60,264 bases of DNA. Origin: Cryobacterium melibiosiphilum. Lineage in GTDB: Bacteria > Actinomycetota > Actinomycetes > Actinomycetales > Microbacteriaceae. The stretch lies in assembly GCF_003602235.1 (NCBI RefSeq), contig NZ_QZVS01000075.1, positions 9,857-70,120 of the forward strand, in the 5' to 3' direction. Made by a program: the position numbers and the translations under genes. The notes under the pieces were generated by a model that saw only the letters and a program-made list of their open reading frames with translations, made no database searches and had not been told where the DNA came from. Of this stretch, positions 38,531-46,818 are shown piece by piece (within the stretch, counting starts at the first letter, position 1; each line of letters begins with the position of its first letter).

Positions 38531-39534
38531 CAGGCTCGCTCCGTCGGCGCGGCGGGCGTCTCGTACTGCGCCGCTGCGGCGGCGGCCCAGTCGGCCACGA
38601 CGCGTCGGGCCTCCCCCGGTGCGATGACGGTGACGGTACCGGGAAGCCCGGTCACGAGTCTTTTCAGACCGTGGAAGCTGGCGAGGCGCAACCGAACCCG
38701 GCAACGATCACCGTCGACCTTCTCGGTATGCACTTTATCGGTGACGCGTTCGGGCCGGTAGTCCGCGAGGAGGGGAAGGGCCGACTCCGGCAGTTCCACC
38801 ACAACCGTGAGGTCTTCGGCGGAGGGCTCGAAGAGCCGATCGGGCAGCGCGGAGACCGGCTGGCCCGTGCGGGGCCGGTCGGTGACGCGCAGGTCGACCA
38901 GACGGTCCAGCCGAAAGGTGCGCACCGCTGACCGCAGGTGGCACCAGCCACGCAGATACCAGTCTCGGTCGACGGACTCCACCCGGAGGGGGTCGACGAA
39001 CCGGTGCTCGTGCTCGCCGGCCCCGTTGAGGTAGTCGAACTCGACCTGAACGTCGGCCTGGACCGCGGTCGCGATCAGGGCCAGGGCATCCGCCGACCCG
39101 GACTTTTCGGCCAACAGCTGGGTCGGTGGAGCCGACGCGCCGCGGGTGAGCTTGGCCATGAGCGATGCGATCGCGGCCCGGTCGGCGTTTTCCGGCAGGG
39201 CTGACAGGTATTGCAGCCCCGCGATCAGCGCGGCGGCTTCCCGTGCGGAGAATCGGGGTGCATCGTCAATTCCCACCAGGTGGGTGAGCACGATGCGATC
39301 GTTGAGCTCGAATTCATCCCACTGGATGTCGAAGAGGTCCCCATGCTGGTATTGGTTCGTGGCGCCCGGCACGCCCGACACGGCGATCAGTGTGACGGCG
39401 TCGCGCACGCGCTCGGGGGTGACGTCGAAGTGGGCTGCAACGTCGGTGACGCTCACGGTGTCGTGGTCCTGGAGGTAGGGCACGAGGGCCAGCAGGAAGG
39501 CCAGCCGATCGGGGCCACGCAGGGCGCCGGGCAT
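38530..39534 (-). CDS. pafC: WYL-domain transcriptional regulator PafC
   Basis: This is half of the PafBC activator of the RecA/LexA-independent DNA damage response in actinobacteria (334 aa). An N-terminal winged helix-turn-helix (about 5-60, with VTDVAAHFDVTPERVRDAV) is followed by a WYL domain (about 135-210, with DRDWYLRGWCHLRSAVRTFRLDR) and the WCX C-terminal extension. It overlaps pafB by one base (TGATG) and the next gene in the same way, a strict translational chain. WYL domains probably sense single-stranded DNA. Confidence 0.9.
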   Translation of the reverse strand: MPGALRGPDRLAFLLALVPYLQDHDTVSVTDVAAHFDVTPERVRDAVTLIAVSGVPGATNQYQHGDLFDIQWDEFELNDRIVLTHLVGIDDAPRFSAREAAALIAGLQYLSALPENADRAAIASLMAKLTRGASAPPTQLLAEKSGSADALALIATAVQADVQVEFDYLNGAGEHEHRFVDPLRVESVDRDWYLRGWCHLRSAVRTFRLDRLVDLRVTDRPRTGQPVSALPDRLFEPSAEDLTVVVELPESALPLLADYRPERVTDKVHTEKVDGDRCRVRLRLASFHGLKRLVTGLPGTVTVIAPGEARRVVADWAAAAAAQYETPAAPTERA

Positions 39535-40628
39535 CAGCGCTGCTCCCGGTCCGGGCGCACGTGTGGATCGCCGTGCTGCTCCGGAATACCGTGCTGGTCC
39601 GGAATACCGTGTTGCTCGGGAATACCGTGCTGTTCCGGATCGCCGGGCTGCGGCGGATCGCGGTGCAGGGCGGCGACGCCGGCCAGACGCTGAAGCACCG
39701 CGGCGCGCAGGCTCTCGGGAGAACGAACCCGCACCTCGGGGCCGAAGCCCGCGAGTTCGTCGGCCAGAATGTTGAGGTCGGTGAAGTGCAGGCTCACCCG
39801 GGGGGACGCCGCGTCGGCCGGAGCAATGCCCCTTTTGCCGAGTCGAACCGCGGCATCGCTGCCGGGCTCGACGTCGATCTCGGCGACATTGGACTGCCAG
39901 AGGGCCTCGAGCTCGTCGAGGGCCAGCCGTGCGGTCAGGGTCGGGTCGGGTTCGAAGGTGCTGCGCGGCACGGCAACCACGGCTCCGACGATGCGGGAGA
40001 GCAGGAAGGTGCGGGTCGCCCCGACCTCCTGGTCCGAGGCGAACAGGTGCCAGCGGCCGTCGAACTGCACGATGGCGCGCGGCGCTACGACCCGACGGCG
40101 CGGGGCAGCGTCTCCCGGTTTCAGGTATCGGAACGCCACGACCTCGCCTCGATCGAGCGCCCGATTCAAGGGCTCGAACGATGAATCGAGTGCCCGCAGG
40201 TGCGGGGCGTATCCGAGCACGGGGTCGCTCGCGCCGGCCCCGAGGGACCGCAGCTTGGTGAGCGCGCGGCGGGACTCGGCGGACAAGGAGCCCTCGCGCC
40301 ACACCGTGGCGGCGAGCTTCAGGAGCATGAGTTCGTTGGGCGAGAACCGCACGTCACTCGGGAGGTCGTAGAGTCCCTTCGGGATGCGGTATCGCGCCTG
40401 CACGTGGTCGTAGGGGTCGAGCGCTTCGAGCGGGATTCCCAGTTCGCGCAGGTCGTCCTTGTCACGCTCGAACTGGCGCTCGAGACCGGTATTGTCCTTG
40501 TCGCGCACATACCGCTGCCGGTAGCCCTGAACCGTGGACAAGACCTGGTCACGACTCAGTCCGGTTTCGGTCGCGATGAGCGCGAGGACGAGGCTGAAGA
40601 GCCGCTCCTCGACCGCGATCGCCGCCAC
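39534..40628 (-). CDS. pafB: WYL-domain transcriptional regulator PafB
   Basis: This is the PafC partner (364 aa). An N-terminal HTH (about 5-60: VEERLFSLVLALIATETGLSRDQVL) precedes a WYL domain (about 160-230) and WCX region. The C-terminus ends in a Pro/His/Glu-rich tail of 18-bp-encoded EQHGIP repeats not expected in the family. GTG 40628 follows the FKBP stop by 6 bases. In Mycobacterium pafB lies after pafA of the pupylation system, but here it follows an FKBP gene and no pafA is present nearby. Confidence 0.9.
   Translation of the reverse strand: MAAIAVEERLFSLVLALIATETGLSRDQVLSTVQGYRQRYVRDKDNTGLERQFERDKDDLRELGIPLEALDPYDHVQARYRIPKGLYDLPSDVRFSPNELMLLKLAATVWREGSLSAESRRALTKLRSLGAGASDPVLGYAPHLRALDSSFEPLNRALDRGEVVAFRYLKPGDAAPRRRVVAPRAIVQFDGRWHLFASDQEVGATRTFLLSRIVGAVVAVPRSTFEPDPTLTARLALDELEALWQSNVAEIDVEPGSDAAVRLGKRGIAPADAASPRVSLHFTDLNILADELAGFGPEVRVRSPESLRAAVLQRLAGVAALHRDPPQPGDPEQHGIPEQHGIPDQHGIPEQHGDPHVRPDREQR
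39571..39642. repeat. 18-bp in-frame array (4 units) in the pafB tail
   Basis: Units start at 39571, 39589, 39607 and 39625 (ccgtgctgctccggaata and variants), encoding repeats of about EQHGIP. The unit length is a multiple of three, so copy changes would not shift the frame. Confidence 0.88.
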
Positions 40629-40634
40629 GATCGC

Positions 40635-41624
40635 CTAGCCCAGGGCGGGGGCGTCGTCCACGCCGAGGATATCGATGACGAAGATCAGGGTGGAATTGGC
40701 GGGAATCGTGCCCGAGGCGGTCGGCCCGTAAGCCAGGTCGGGAGGGATGACCGCGACGACCTGAGAGCCGACGGTCTGGCCGATCAGCGCGGTGGCGAAG
40801 CCGGGAATGATGCCGCCCTGGGTGGTGGATCCGTCGGCCGCGAGCAGCGGTACCGGGGCGCCGTTTTCCCAGCTGGAGTCGAAGACGGTCTTGTCGTCGT
40901 TCCAGAGAACTCCGGTGTAGTGCAGGGTGGCCACCTGGCCGTCCTTGACCGTCTCGCCGGCGCCCTTCTTGAGCACACCCATTTCGAGCTCGGTGGGCAC
41001 GTCACCGGCCGGAATCGTGATTCCCGGGCGTCCGTCTTCGTTCAGCACGACCGAGGGAAGACCTGGTTCCGGGGCCTGGTTCGCGCCGTTCGCGCGGGTC
41101 AGGTAGGTTTTCACGACGTCCACGACGAAGACGAGCGAATCGGTCGCCGCGACGCCGAGCTGGGCATTTCCGTCCTGCGGGCCGAAACCGTCGTCGGGAG
41201 CCACTACGACGGCGACCCGCGAGCCCTCCTGGGCACAGGTCAGGCCGAGGCGCAGGCCGGTGAGGGCCTGGTCGTTCAGAGTGACGGGGGCGGCCGACGT
41301 CGGGCCGTAGGGGCTCTGCTCGATGAGTTCGCCGGACGTACCGTTGTAGACGCTGAGTTCGATGGACAGCCGCTGGCCGGATACGGTCGGCTCACCCTGG
41401 CCCGCGATGAGCACGCTGCGCTCGGTGGACTCCGACTTCAGCGGTGTCGGGAAGTCGACGGTGGGAACCGCGCCGAGGTCACCGGTGGCCGCGATGAGGT
41501 CGGAGGCGGGGCCATCCGTCACCGGAGCGTCACAGTCTGCGGCGCTCGCGTTGGGGCTGCTGCACGACGTCAGTGCCGCCATCAACAGGCCGGCGGTGGC
41601 GATGAGTGCGATTTGCTTGCGCAC
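40635..41624 (-). CDS. FKBP-type peptidyl-prolyl isomerase, lipoprotein
   Basis: This is a predicted lipoprotein (329 aa; lipobox LTSC, lipid Cys 21). It carries two FKBP-like halves: a diverged one (about 75-180, with ELIEQSPYGPTSAAP) and a canonical C-terminal FKBP domain (about 235-325, with LHYTGVLW, FDSSWENGAP, IIPGFATALIGQ and AYGPTASGTIPANSTLIFVIDIL). It probably assists folding of exported proteins. GTG 41624 has AGAGGA. A TAGGAT box near 41755-41760 could serve as its promoter. In several actinomycetes this gene lies among proteasome genes, which are missing here. Confidence 0.88.
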   Translation of the reverse strand: MRKQIALIATAGLLMAALTSCSSPNASAADCDAPVTDGPASDLIAATGDLGAVPTVDFPTPLKSESTERSVLIAGQGEPTVSGQRLSIELSVYNGTSGELIEQSPYGPTSAAPVTLNDQALTGLRLGLTCAQEGSRVAVVVAPDDGFGPQDGNAQLGVAATDSLVFVVDVVKTYLTRANGANQAPEPGLPSVVLNEDGRPGITIPAGDVPTELEMGVLKKGAGETVKDGQVATLHYTGVLWNDDKTVFDSSWENGAPVPLLAADGSTTQGGIIPGFATALIGQTVGSQVVAVIPPDLAYGPTASGTIPANSTLIFVIDILGVDDAPALG

Positions 41625-41757
41625 GGGTCCTCTTCTCGATCTGGGAGCGCTCGCGGAGGCGGCGCGGGTGGTGCAGGAAGGTTTCGGGTGGTGCGAGGCT
41701 GCGGCGGTGCTGGCTGTACTGCCTGTGTGGGCTGTGCGAAACCGGGCGACGCCCATC

Positions 41758-42834
41758 CTAATCTGCGTCGGTGACGGTGGGAGCGTGCGCGGGGGCCGCA
41801 GGTGCCGGTTCGGCCGGTGCCGGTTCGGCCGGTGCCGGGGCATCCAGGTCGCGGGCCTTCGAGAGGGCCGCGCTGGTTCCCGCGGCGCGCACGCGCTTGC
41901 GCAGGCTCTTGGGGCTCGCGGTGCGTTCGCCGAGGGCACCGGGAGTCCAGGCTTCAAAGTCGGCGTCGTCAAAGTCGGTCTTCGACGGCCGACGCTTCAG
42001 CTCGGGCAGGATCGTGTCGGGCGCGAGGCGACGCGCCGTGATCAGGAAGCCGGTGTGGCCGATCATGCGGTGGTCGGGACGCACCGCAAGTCCCTCGACG
42101 TGCCAGCCGCGAATCATGGTTTCGTTGGAATCCGGGTTTGTGTACAGCCCCGTGCCACGGATGGCTTCGGCGACCCGGGACAGCTGGGTGACCGTCGCGA
42201 CGTAGCAGAGCACCACCCCGCCGGGCTTGAGGGCATCGGAGACTACCTCGAGGCACTCCCACGGTGCGAGCATGTCGAGCACGACACGGTCCACGCTCTG
42301 GGCCGGGAGGGTGTCGGGCAGGGTCTCGGCGAGATCACCGAGGGTGATCGTCCAGTTTTCGGGGTCCGATCCGAGGAACGTCGCAATGTTATCCCGGGCT
42401 ACGTCGGAGAATTCCTCGCGACGTTCGAACGACGCGAGGCGGCCGGACGGGCCGATCGCGCGCAGCAGCCAGAGCGACAGCGCTCCGGACCCGACACCGG
42501 CTTCGACCACGGTCGCGCCCGGGAAGATGTCGGCCTGCGCCAAAATCTGGGCCGCATCCTTGGGATAGATGATGGCGGCGCCGCGTGGCATGGACATGAC
42601 GAAGTCCACGAGCAGGGGACGGAGCACGAGATGCTCGACGCCCACGTTGTTGGTCACGACCGAACCGTCGGGCAGGCCGATGATGTCGTCATGGGCAACG
42701 ATGCCGCGGTGGGTGTGGAAGACCTTGCCGGGTTCGAGCGTGATCGTATTCAGGCGTCCCTTGGGGCCGGTGAGCTGGGCACGGTCGCCGGCGCGAAACG
42801 GCCCGCTGTTCTGGACAACTTGATTGTGGCTCAT
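41758..42834 (-). CDS. trmI: tRNA (adenine-58-N1)-methyltransferase TrmI
   Basis: This enzyme makes m1A58 in tRNA (358 aa). After a small N-terminal beta domain the SAM fold begins at VVEAGVGSGALSLWLLRA. PKDAAQIL, VVLDMLAPWECL and KPGGVVLCYVATVTQL are typical of TrmI. Its C-terminal 60 residues are an Ala/Pro/Glu-rich extension with PAPAE repeats from a 15-bp array. ATG 42834 overlaps the upstream HAD gene stop (ATGA). In Mycobacterium the Mpa/Dop/Pup/proteasome genes follow trmI; here FKBP and pafB follow instead. Confidence 0.92.
   Translation of the reverse strand: MSHNQVVQNSGPFRAGDRAQLTGPKGRLNTITLEPGKVFHTHRGIVAHDDIIGLPDGSVVTNNVGVEHLVLRPLLVDFVMSMPRGAAIIYPKDAAQILAQADIFPGATVVEAGVGSGALSLWLLRAIGPSGRLASFERREEFSDVARDNIATFLGSDPENWTITLGDLAETLPDTLPAQSVDRVVLDMLAPWECLEVVSDALKPGGVVLCYVATVTQLSRVAEAIRGTGLYTNPDSNETMIRGWHVEGLAVRPDHRMIGHTGFLITARRLAPDTILPELKRRPSKTDFDDADFEAWTPGALGERTASPKSLRKRVRAAGTSAALSKARDLDAPAPAEPAPAEPAPAAPAHAPTVTDAD
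41801..41845. repeat. 15-bp in-frame array (3 units) in the trmI tail
   Basis: ggtgccggttcggcc is repeated at 41801 and 41816, with a diverged third unit at 41831, encoding PAPAE pentapeptides. Confidence 0.8.
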
Positions 42835-43583
42835 GCGGTAACGGTGTCCTCGGCGGTGTTCAGGGTGAGTGATGGAGTGGGAAGCGGAGTGGGACGGTTC
42901 GCGAGCAGGGCGGCGAGGTCGGCGAGGCCGCGGCCGGCCAGGGACTCCCAGCGCACGTAGTCTGCGCTTTCGGGCAGGTCGATCTGGTGGGGAACGGCGA
43001 TGGTCAGTGCGCCGGACGCCACGGCCGACGCGACCCCGGGAACGGAATCCTCGATGGCGATACACCGGGCCGGGTCGACCCCGAGGATGCGTGCGGCGGT
43101 CAGGTAGGCCTCGGGGTGGGGCTTGCTCTCGACGACCATGTCGCCGGCGACGATGGTGTCGAAGGCCGCGGCGTGCAGATCGGACACGTCGACCAAATCG
43201 GCGACCTGGCGGGCCATCCGCTCCACGGACATCGTGACGAGGGCGGTGGGAATGCCGGCCGCCTTGAGCTCCAGTAACAGCTCCTGGGCTCCCGGGCGCC
43301 AGGGGATGCCTTCCGCGGCCAGTTGCTCCTGCACGCGGCTGGTCAGCCACGCCACGATGGCATCCGCGGGCATGTCGACGCCGTGGGATTGCAGGATCGC
43401 GGCGGAGTTCCAGAGGCCCGACCCGACGAGCTGCATGCAGTCCTCGTGGGTCCAGGTGCCGCCGAAGGAGCCGACCAGTTCCGTTTCGGCGCGCATCCAG
43501 AACGGTTCGCTGTCGACGAGCGTCCCATCCATATCCCAGAGTACGGCGGCGGGCAGGGCTGAATTCGCGGGGATCGGTGTCAC
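42831..43583 (-). CDS. HAD superfamily hydrolase (phosphatase/beta-phosphoglucomutase-like)
   Basis: This is a 250-aa haloacid-dehalogenase hydrolase of subfamily IA with a helical cap. Motif I is WDMDGTLVDSEP (nucleophile D17, acid D19), motif II TALVTMS, motif III Lys in VESKPHPE and motif IV IEDSVPG. The substrate is unknown; small phosphosugars are usual. GTG 43583 is preferred because TACACT lies 8 bases upstream (leaderless); a TTG four codons earlier is the alternative. The last bases overlap trmI (ATGA), so both are one unit. Confidence 0.88.
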   Translation of the reverse strand: MTPIPANSALPAAVLWDMDGTLVDSEPFWMRAETELVGSFGGTWTHEDCMQLVGSGLWNSAAILQSHGVDMPADAIVAWLTSRVQEQLAAEGIPWRPGAQELLLELKAAGIPTALVTMSVERMARQVADLVDVSDLHAAAFDTIVAGDMVVESKPHPEAYLTAARILGVDPARCIAIEDSVPGVASAVASGALTIAVPHQIDLPESADYVRWESLAGRGLADLAALLANRPTPLPTPSLTLNTAEDTVTA

Positions 43584-43591
43584 GGGGTTCA

Positions 43592-43597
43592 AGTGTA
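43592..43597 (-). promoter_or_regulatory. -10 box of HAD-trmI, leaderless
   Basis: On the minus strand TACACT ends 8 bases before GTG 43583. It lies 12 bases from the divergent -10 of the PAC2 gene. Confidence 0.4.
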
Positions 43598-43609
43598 CCG
43601 GGCACCGCC

Positions 43610-43615
43610 TATCCT
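43610..43615 (+). promoter_or_regulatory. -10 box of the PAC2 gene, leaderless
   Basis: TATCCT ends six bases before ATG 43622 and no ribosome-binding site is present. Confidence 0.45.
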
Positions 43616-43621
43616 TGACTG

Positions 43622-44620
43622 ATGGCGCGTCGCGCGGCGCGGAATACGACACCGAAGAAGCGAGGGTTCACGACGGTGACTGACGGCAATGGATTCCTGG
43701 GTGGACGACTGCTCGTTGTGGCCTTCGAGGGCTGGAACGATGCCGGCGAGGCGGCGACCGGTGCCGTGCGCACCCTGAAAGACCTGCTCGACGTGACCCA
43801 GATCGCCGAGGTCGACCCGGAGGTCTACTTCGACTACCAGTTCAACCGTCCGACCGTCTCAACGGGTGAAGACGGCCAACGCCAGCTCGAATGGCCCGGC
43901 GCGGTCATCTACGGGCCGTCCGTGCCGAGCGCCGCCAGCGTCCCTCTCGCCGAAGACGCCCAGCTCCGGGTGAGCGAGAGCAACGCGGGAAACATCTACC
44001 TGCTGCTCGGCACCGAACCCAGCCGCAGCTGGAAGAGCTTCGCGTCCGAGATCCTCGACGCCGCCCTGGCCGCCGACGTCACCGGCATGGTCTTTCTCGG
44101 GGCGATGCTCGCCGATGTCCCCCACACCCGGCCCATCTCCATTTTCGTCTCCAGCGACAACGCTGCCGTGAGAAGCGAACTTCAGATTGAGCGCAGCAGT
44201 TACGAAGGACCGGTCGGCATCCTCAGCGTGCTCTCCGACCTGGCCGAACAGCTCGGCATCCCGACGGTCTCGATTTGGGCATCCGTGCCGCACTACGTGC
44301 ACAACGCGCCGTCGCCCAAGGCGATGCTGGCGCTCATCGACAAACTTGAAGAGATCATCGACGTCGTCATTCCTCGGGGCACCCTCGTGACCGAGGCCGC
44401 CGAATGGCAGACCGGAATCGACGCCCTCGCGGCGGAGGACGACGACATGGCGGCCTATATCAACCAGCTCGAACAGGCCCGCGATACCGTCGATTCGCCC
44501 GAGGCGAGCGGCGAAGCGATCGCCCACGAGTTCGAGAAATACCTCCGCAAGCGCGGCGACGGCCGCGACGGCCGCAGCGGCGGACCCGGCACCGCGCCCG
44601 ACGGACCACGCCAGTCCTGA
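43622..44620 (+). CDS. PAC2 family protein
   Basis: This is a proteasome-assembly-chaperone-2-like protein (332 aa) of the actinobacterial PAC2 family, related in fold to nucleoside phosphorylases. Landmarks: LLVVAFEGWNDAGEAATGA near residue 31, DYQFNRPTV, LLGTEPSRSWKSF and VSIWASVPHYVHNAPSPKA. The C-terminus is charged then Gly/Arg-rich. Despite the name its role in bacteria is unknown, and no proteasome gene occurs in this window. A leaderless start is likely. It is convergent with mshC. Confidence 0.88.
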   Translation: MARRAARNTTPKKRGFTTVTDGNGFLGGRLLVVAFEGWNDAGEAATGAVRTLKDLLDVTQIAEVDPEVYFDYQFNRPTVSTGEDGQRQLEWPGAVIYGPSVPSAASVPLAEDAQLRVSESNAGNIYLLLGTEPSRSWKSFASEILDAALAADVTGMVFLGAMLADVPHTRPISIFVSSDNAAVRSELQIERSSYEGPVGILSVLSDLAEQLGIPTVSIWASVPHYVHNAPSPKAMLALIDKLEEIIDVVIPRGTLVTEAAEWQTGIDALAAEDDDMAAYINQLEQARDTVDSPEASGEAIAHEFEKYLRKRGDGRDGRSGGPGTAPDGPRQS

Positions 44621-44661
44621 CCCGTCCCGTTCGGGCCACGCACCCCGGCCGGGCGACGCCG

Positions 44662-45915
44662 CTACAGGTCGATGCCCAGCAGGGCGTCCACTGCGTGGGC
44701 GACCAACGGGGGGTTGCTGACTCCGCTGAGTGCGGCCCTGTCCAGCAGGGCCAGCGCGGTCGGCGTGTCGAGGTCGTTGACCAGCGCGGTGCGCACGGCG
44801 CCGACGACGAAGGAGCTCGTCGCGGTGCCGGGCACGGCGTCGGCGCCGAAGGCGGCGCTCCACCGAGCAAGCCGGGCCGTTCCGATTGTGAGGTGGGCGT
44901 CGGTCCAGGTCCAGTCGGAACGGTAGTGCTGGGCGAGCAGTGCGAGCCTGATGGCCCGGGCATCCGCCCCCTGCTTCAACAGCGCTGAGACGAGCACGAG
45001 GTTGCCGAGCGACTTGCTCATTTTTTCGCCCTGGTAGCCGACCATTCCGGTGTGGCTGTAGACGCCGGCGAGCGGATGCCCCGAGAGCGCGGCCGCATGG
45101 CCCGCGCTCATATCGTGGTGCGGAAAAATCAGGTCCGCTCCCCCGCCCTGCACCGTAAAGTCCGTGCCGAGCTCCTTGAGCGCGATGACGGAACACTCGA
45201 TGTGCCAGCCGGGACGCCCCAACCCGACCTCGGACTCCCAGGCCGGCTCGCCGGCGCGAGCGGCGCGCCACAGCATCGGGTCGAGCGGATCACGCTTACC
45301 GGGGCGATCGGGGTCCCCACCCCGCTCAGCGGACAACACGAGCATGCGTACCCGGTCCAGGTTGCTCTCGTCACCGAGACGCCAGGCGGTGAGCCGTTCG
45401 GCGGCGGCATTGTCGAAATAGACATCGGCGCCGCCCGGGTGGAGCGCATCCAGGGTGGGCACCGAATAGGCCATTCCGGCCGTGACCAGTTGGCCGACGG
45501 CGGCAGCGATCTCATCGATGACCTCGGTCACGGCGACGAAGTCGTCCGGCGGGATGATGCGGAGGGCTGCCATGTCGGAACGGAACAGGTCGACCTGGGA
45601 CTCGGCGAGGTCACGCCAGTCGACGCCGGTGGCCGTGGCTCGCTCGAGAAGCGGGTCGTCGACATCCGTCACGTTCTGGGCATAGTGCACGCGATATCCG
45701 GCGTCCCGCCACACTCGCTGCAGGGTGTCGAAGGCCAGATAGGTGTTCGCGTGGCCGAGGTGCGTGGCGTCGTACGGAGTGATACCGCATACGTAGAGGC
45801 GAGCCACGGTGGTCGGCTTCGCTTCCACCAGGCTGTCGCTGGCCGTATCGTGCAGCCAGGGAGCGGTGGAGGGGCCGGGGACGGACGGAATCTGGGGGTG
45901 TTGCCATGCACGCAT
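44662..45915 (-). CDS. mshC: mycothiol ligase (cysteine:1D-myo-inosityl 2-amino-2-deoxy-alpha-D-glucopyranoside ligase)
   Basis: This enzyme joins cysteine to glucosaminyl-inositol with ATP, the third committed step of mycothiol synthesis (417 aa). It is derived from cysteinyl-tRNA synthetase: CGITPYDATHLGHANTY (zinc Cys and HIGH-like THLGH), GRPGWHIECS (zinc ligands), FPHHD and GEKMSKSLGN (KMSKS loop). The short C-terminal part without tRNA-binding domains separates it from CysS. It lies 13 bases after uppP; TAGGCT in that gap suggests an additional leaderless promoter. Presence of mshC shows that the cell makes mycothiol, fitting a SigR-type response at rbpA. Confidence 0.95.
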   Translation of the reverse strand: MRAWQHPQIPSVPGPSTAPWLHDTASDSLVEAKPTTVARLYVCGITPYDATHLGHANTYLAFDTLQRVWRDAGYRVHYAQNVTDVDDPLLERATATGVDWRDLAESQVDLFRSDMAALRIIPPDDFVAVTEVIDEIAAAVGQLVTAGMAYSVPTLDALHPGGADVYFDNAAAERLTAWRLGDESNLDRVRMLVLSAERGGDPDRPGKRDPLDPMLWRAARAGEPAWESEVGLGRPGWHIECSVIALKELGTDFTVQGGGADLIFPHHDMSAGHAAALSGHPLAGVYSHTGMVGYQGEKMSKSLGNLVLVSALLKQGADARAIRLALLAQHYRSDWTWTDAHLTIGTARLARWSAAFGADAVPGTATSSFVVGAVRTALVNDLDTPTALALLDRAALSGVSNPPLVAHAVDALLGIDL

Positions 45916-45921
45916 GCATCC

Positions 45922-45927
45922 AGCCTA
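45922..45927 (-). promoter_or_regulatory. -10 box of mshC, leaderless
   Basis: TAGGCT on the minus strand starts one base after the uppP stop and ends six bases before ATG 45915, so mshC may be both read through from uppP and transcribed on its own. Confidence 0.45.
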
Positions 45928-45928
45928 A

Positions 45929-46783
45929 CTAGGCCGCGATGGTGCCATTTGCCAGCAGTACGAGCAGGGTGCCGCCGAGCAGGATGCGGTAGATGACGAA
46001 CGGCAGAAAACTGCGCTTCGAGATGTAACTCATGAAGAAGGCGATGACGGCCAGACCGACAAAGAACGCGATAACGGTCGCGATCAGGGTTTCCAGCGGG
46101 CCGAAGATCTCGGGGGTGCAGTTGCCCGCCGCTTCGACGCAGGGGTCCGCGATGGTTTTGAAGATCTGGTAGAAACCACTGCCGAGCACTGCGGGAATGG
46201 CCAGCAGGAAGGCGTAGCGGGCGGCGGCGGCGCGTTCGTAGCCCATGAACAGACCGGCCGTGATGGTGCCTCCCGAGCGGGAGACCCCGGGCACGAGGGC
46301 GAGGGCCTGGGCGAAGCCGAAGACTACGCCATGGCCGACAGTGAGATCTTTCAGCGCGCGACGCTTCGCGCCCACGTAGTCGGCGACGCCGAGCAGCACC
46401 CCGAACACGATGAGCATGATCGCCGTGATCCACAGCGACCGCAGCACGGTCTCGATCTGGTCCTGGAACAGCAGACCCAGGACGATGATTGGAAGAGATC
46501 CGAGGATGATCAGCCAGCCCATGCGGGCGTCGCCGTCGGTGCGCGGAACACGACCGATGAGCGAGCGGAACCATTGCCCGATGATGCGCACGATGTCACG
46601 CCAGAAGAAGAGCACGACGGCGAGTTCGGTGCCGATCTGGGTGATCGCGGTGAAGCGTGCACCCGGGTCTTCGCCGGTGCCCAGGAATTGCCCGACGATG
46701 GTGATGTGGGCACTCGAGGAGACCGGGAGAAACTCGGTCAGGCCCTGGACCAGGCCCAGGATGATCGCATTGATGATGTCCAC
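45929..46783 (-). CDS. uppP: undecaprenyl-diphosphatase UppP (BacA)
   Basis: This enzyme dephosphorylates undecaprenyl diphosphate to recycle the peptidoglycan lipid carrier (284 aa, about eight membrane helices). The two catalytic motifs are [13 protein letters not shown] (with catalytic Glu in the first helix pair) and [14 protein letters not shown]. High-level members confer bacitracin resistance. GTG 46783 has GGAAG eight bases upstream and lies 35 bases after the M20 gene; a TAGTCT box in that gap (46821-46816) could start a separate transcript. Confidence 0.95.
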   Translation of the reverse strand: MDIINAIILGLVQGLTEFLPVSSSAHITIVGQFLGTGEDPGARFTAITQIGTELAVVLFFWRDIVRIIGQWFRSLIGRVPRTDGDARMGWLIILGSLPIIVLGLLFQDQIETVLRSLWITAIMLIVFGVLLGVADYVGAKRRALKDLTVGHGVVFGFAQALALVPGVSRSGGTITAGLFMGYERAAAARYAFLLAIPAVLGSGFYQIFKTIADPCVEAAGNCTPEIFGPLETLIATVIAFFVGLAVIAFFMSYISKRSFLPFVIYRILLGGTLLVLLANGTIAA

Positions 46784-46818
46784 GCGCGCCGCTTCCGTTC
46801 AGATATCGGGGCTGGAGA

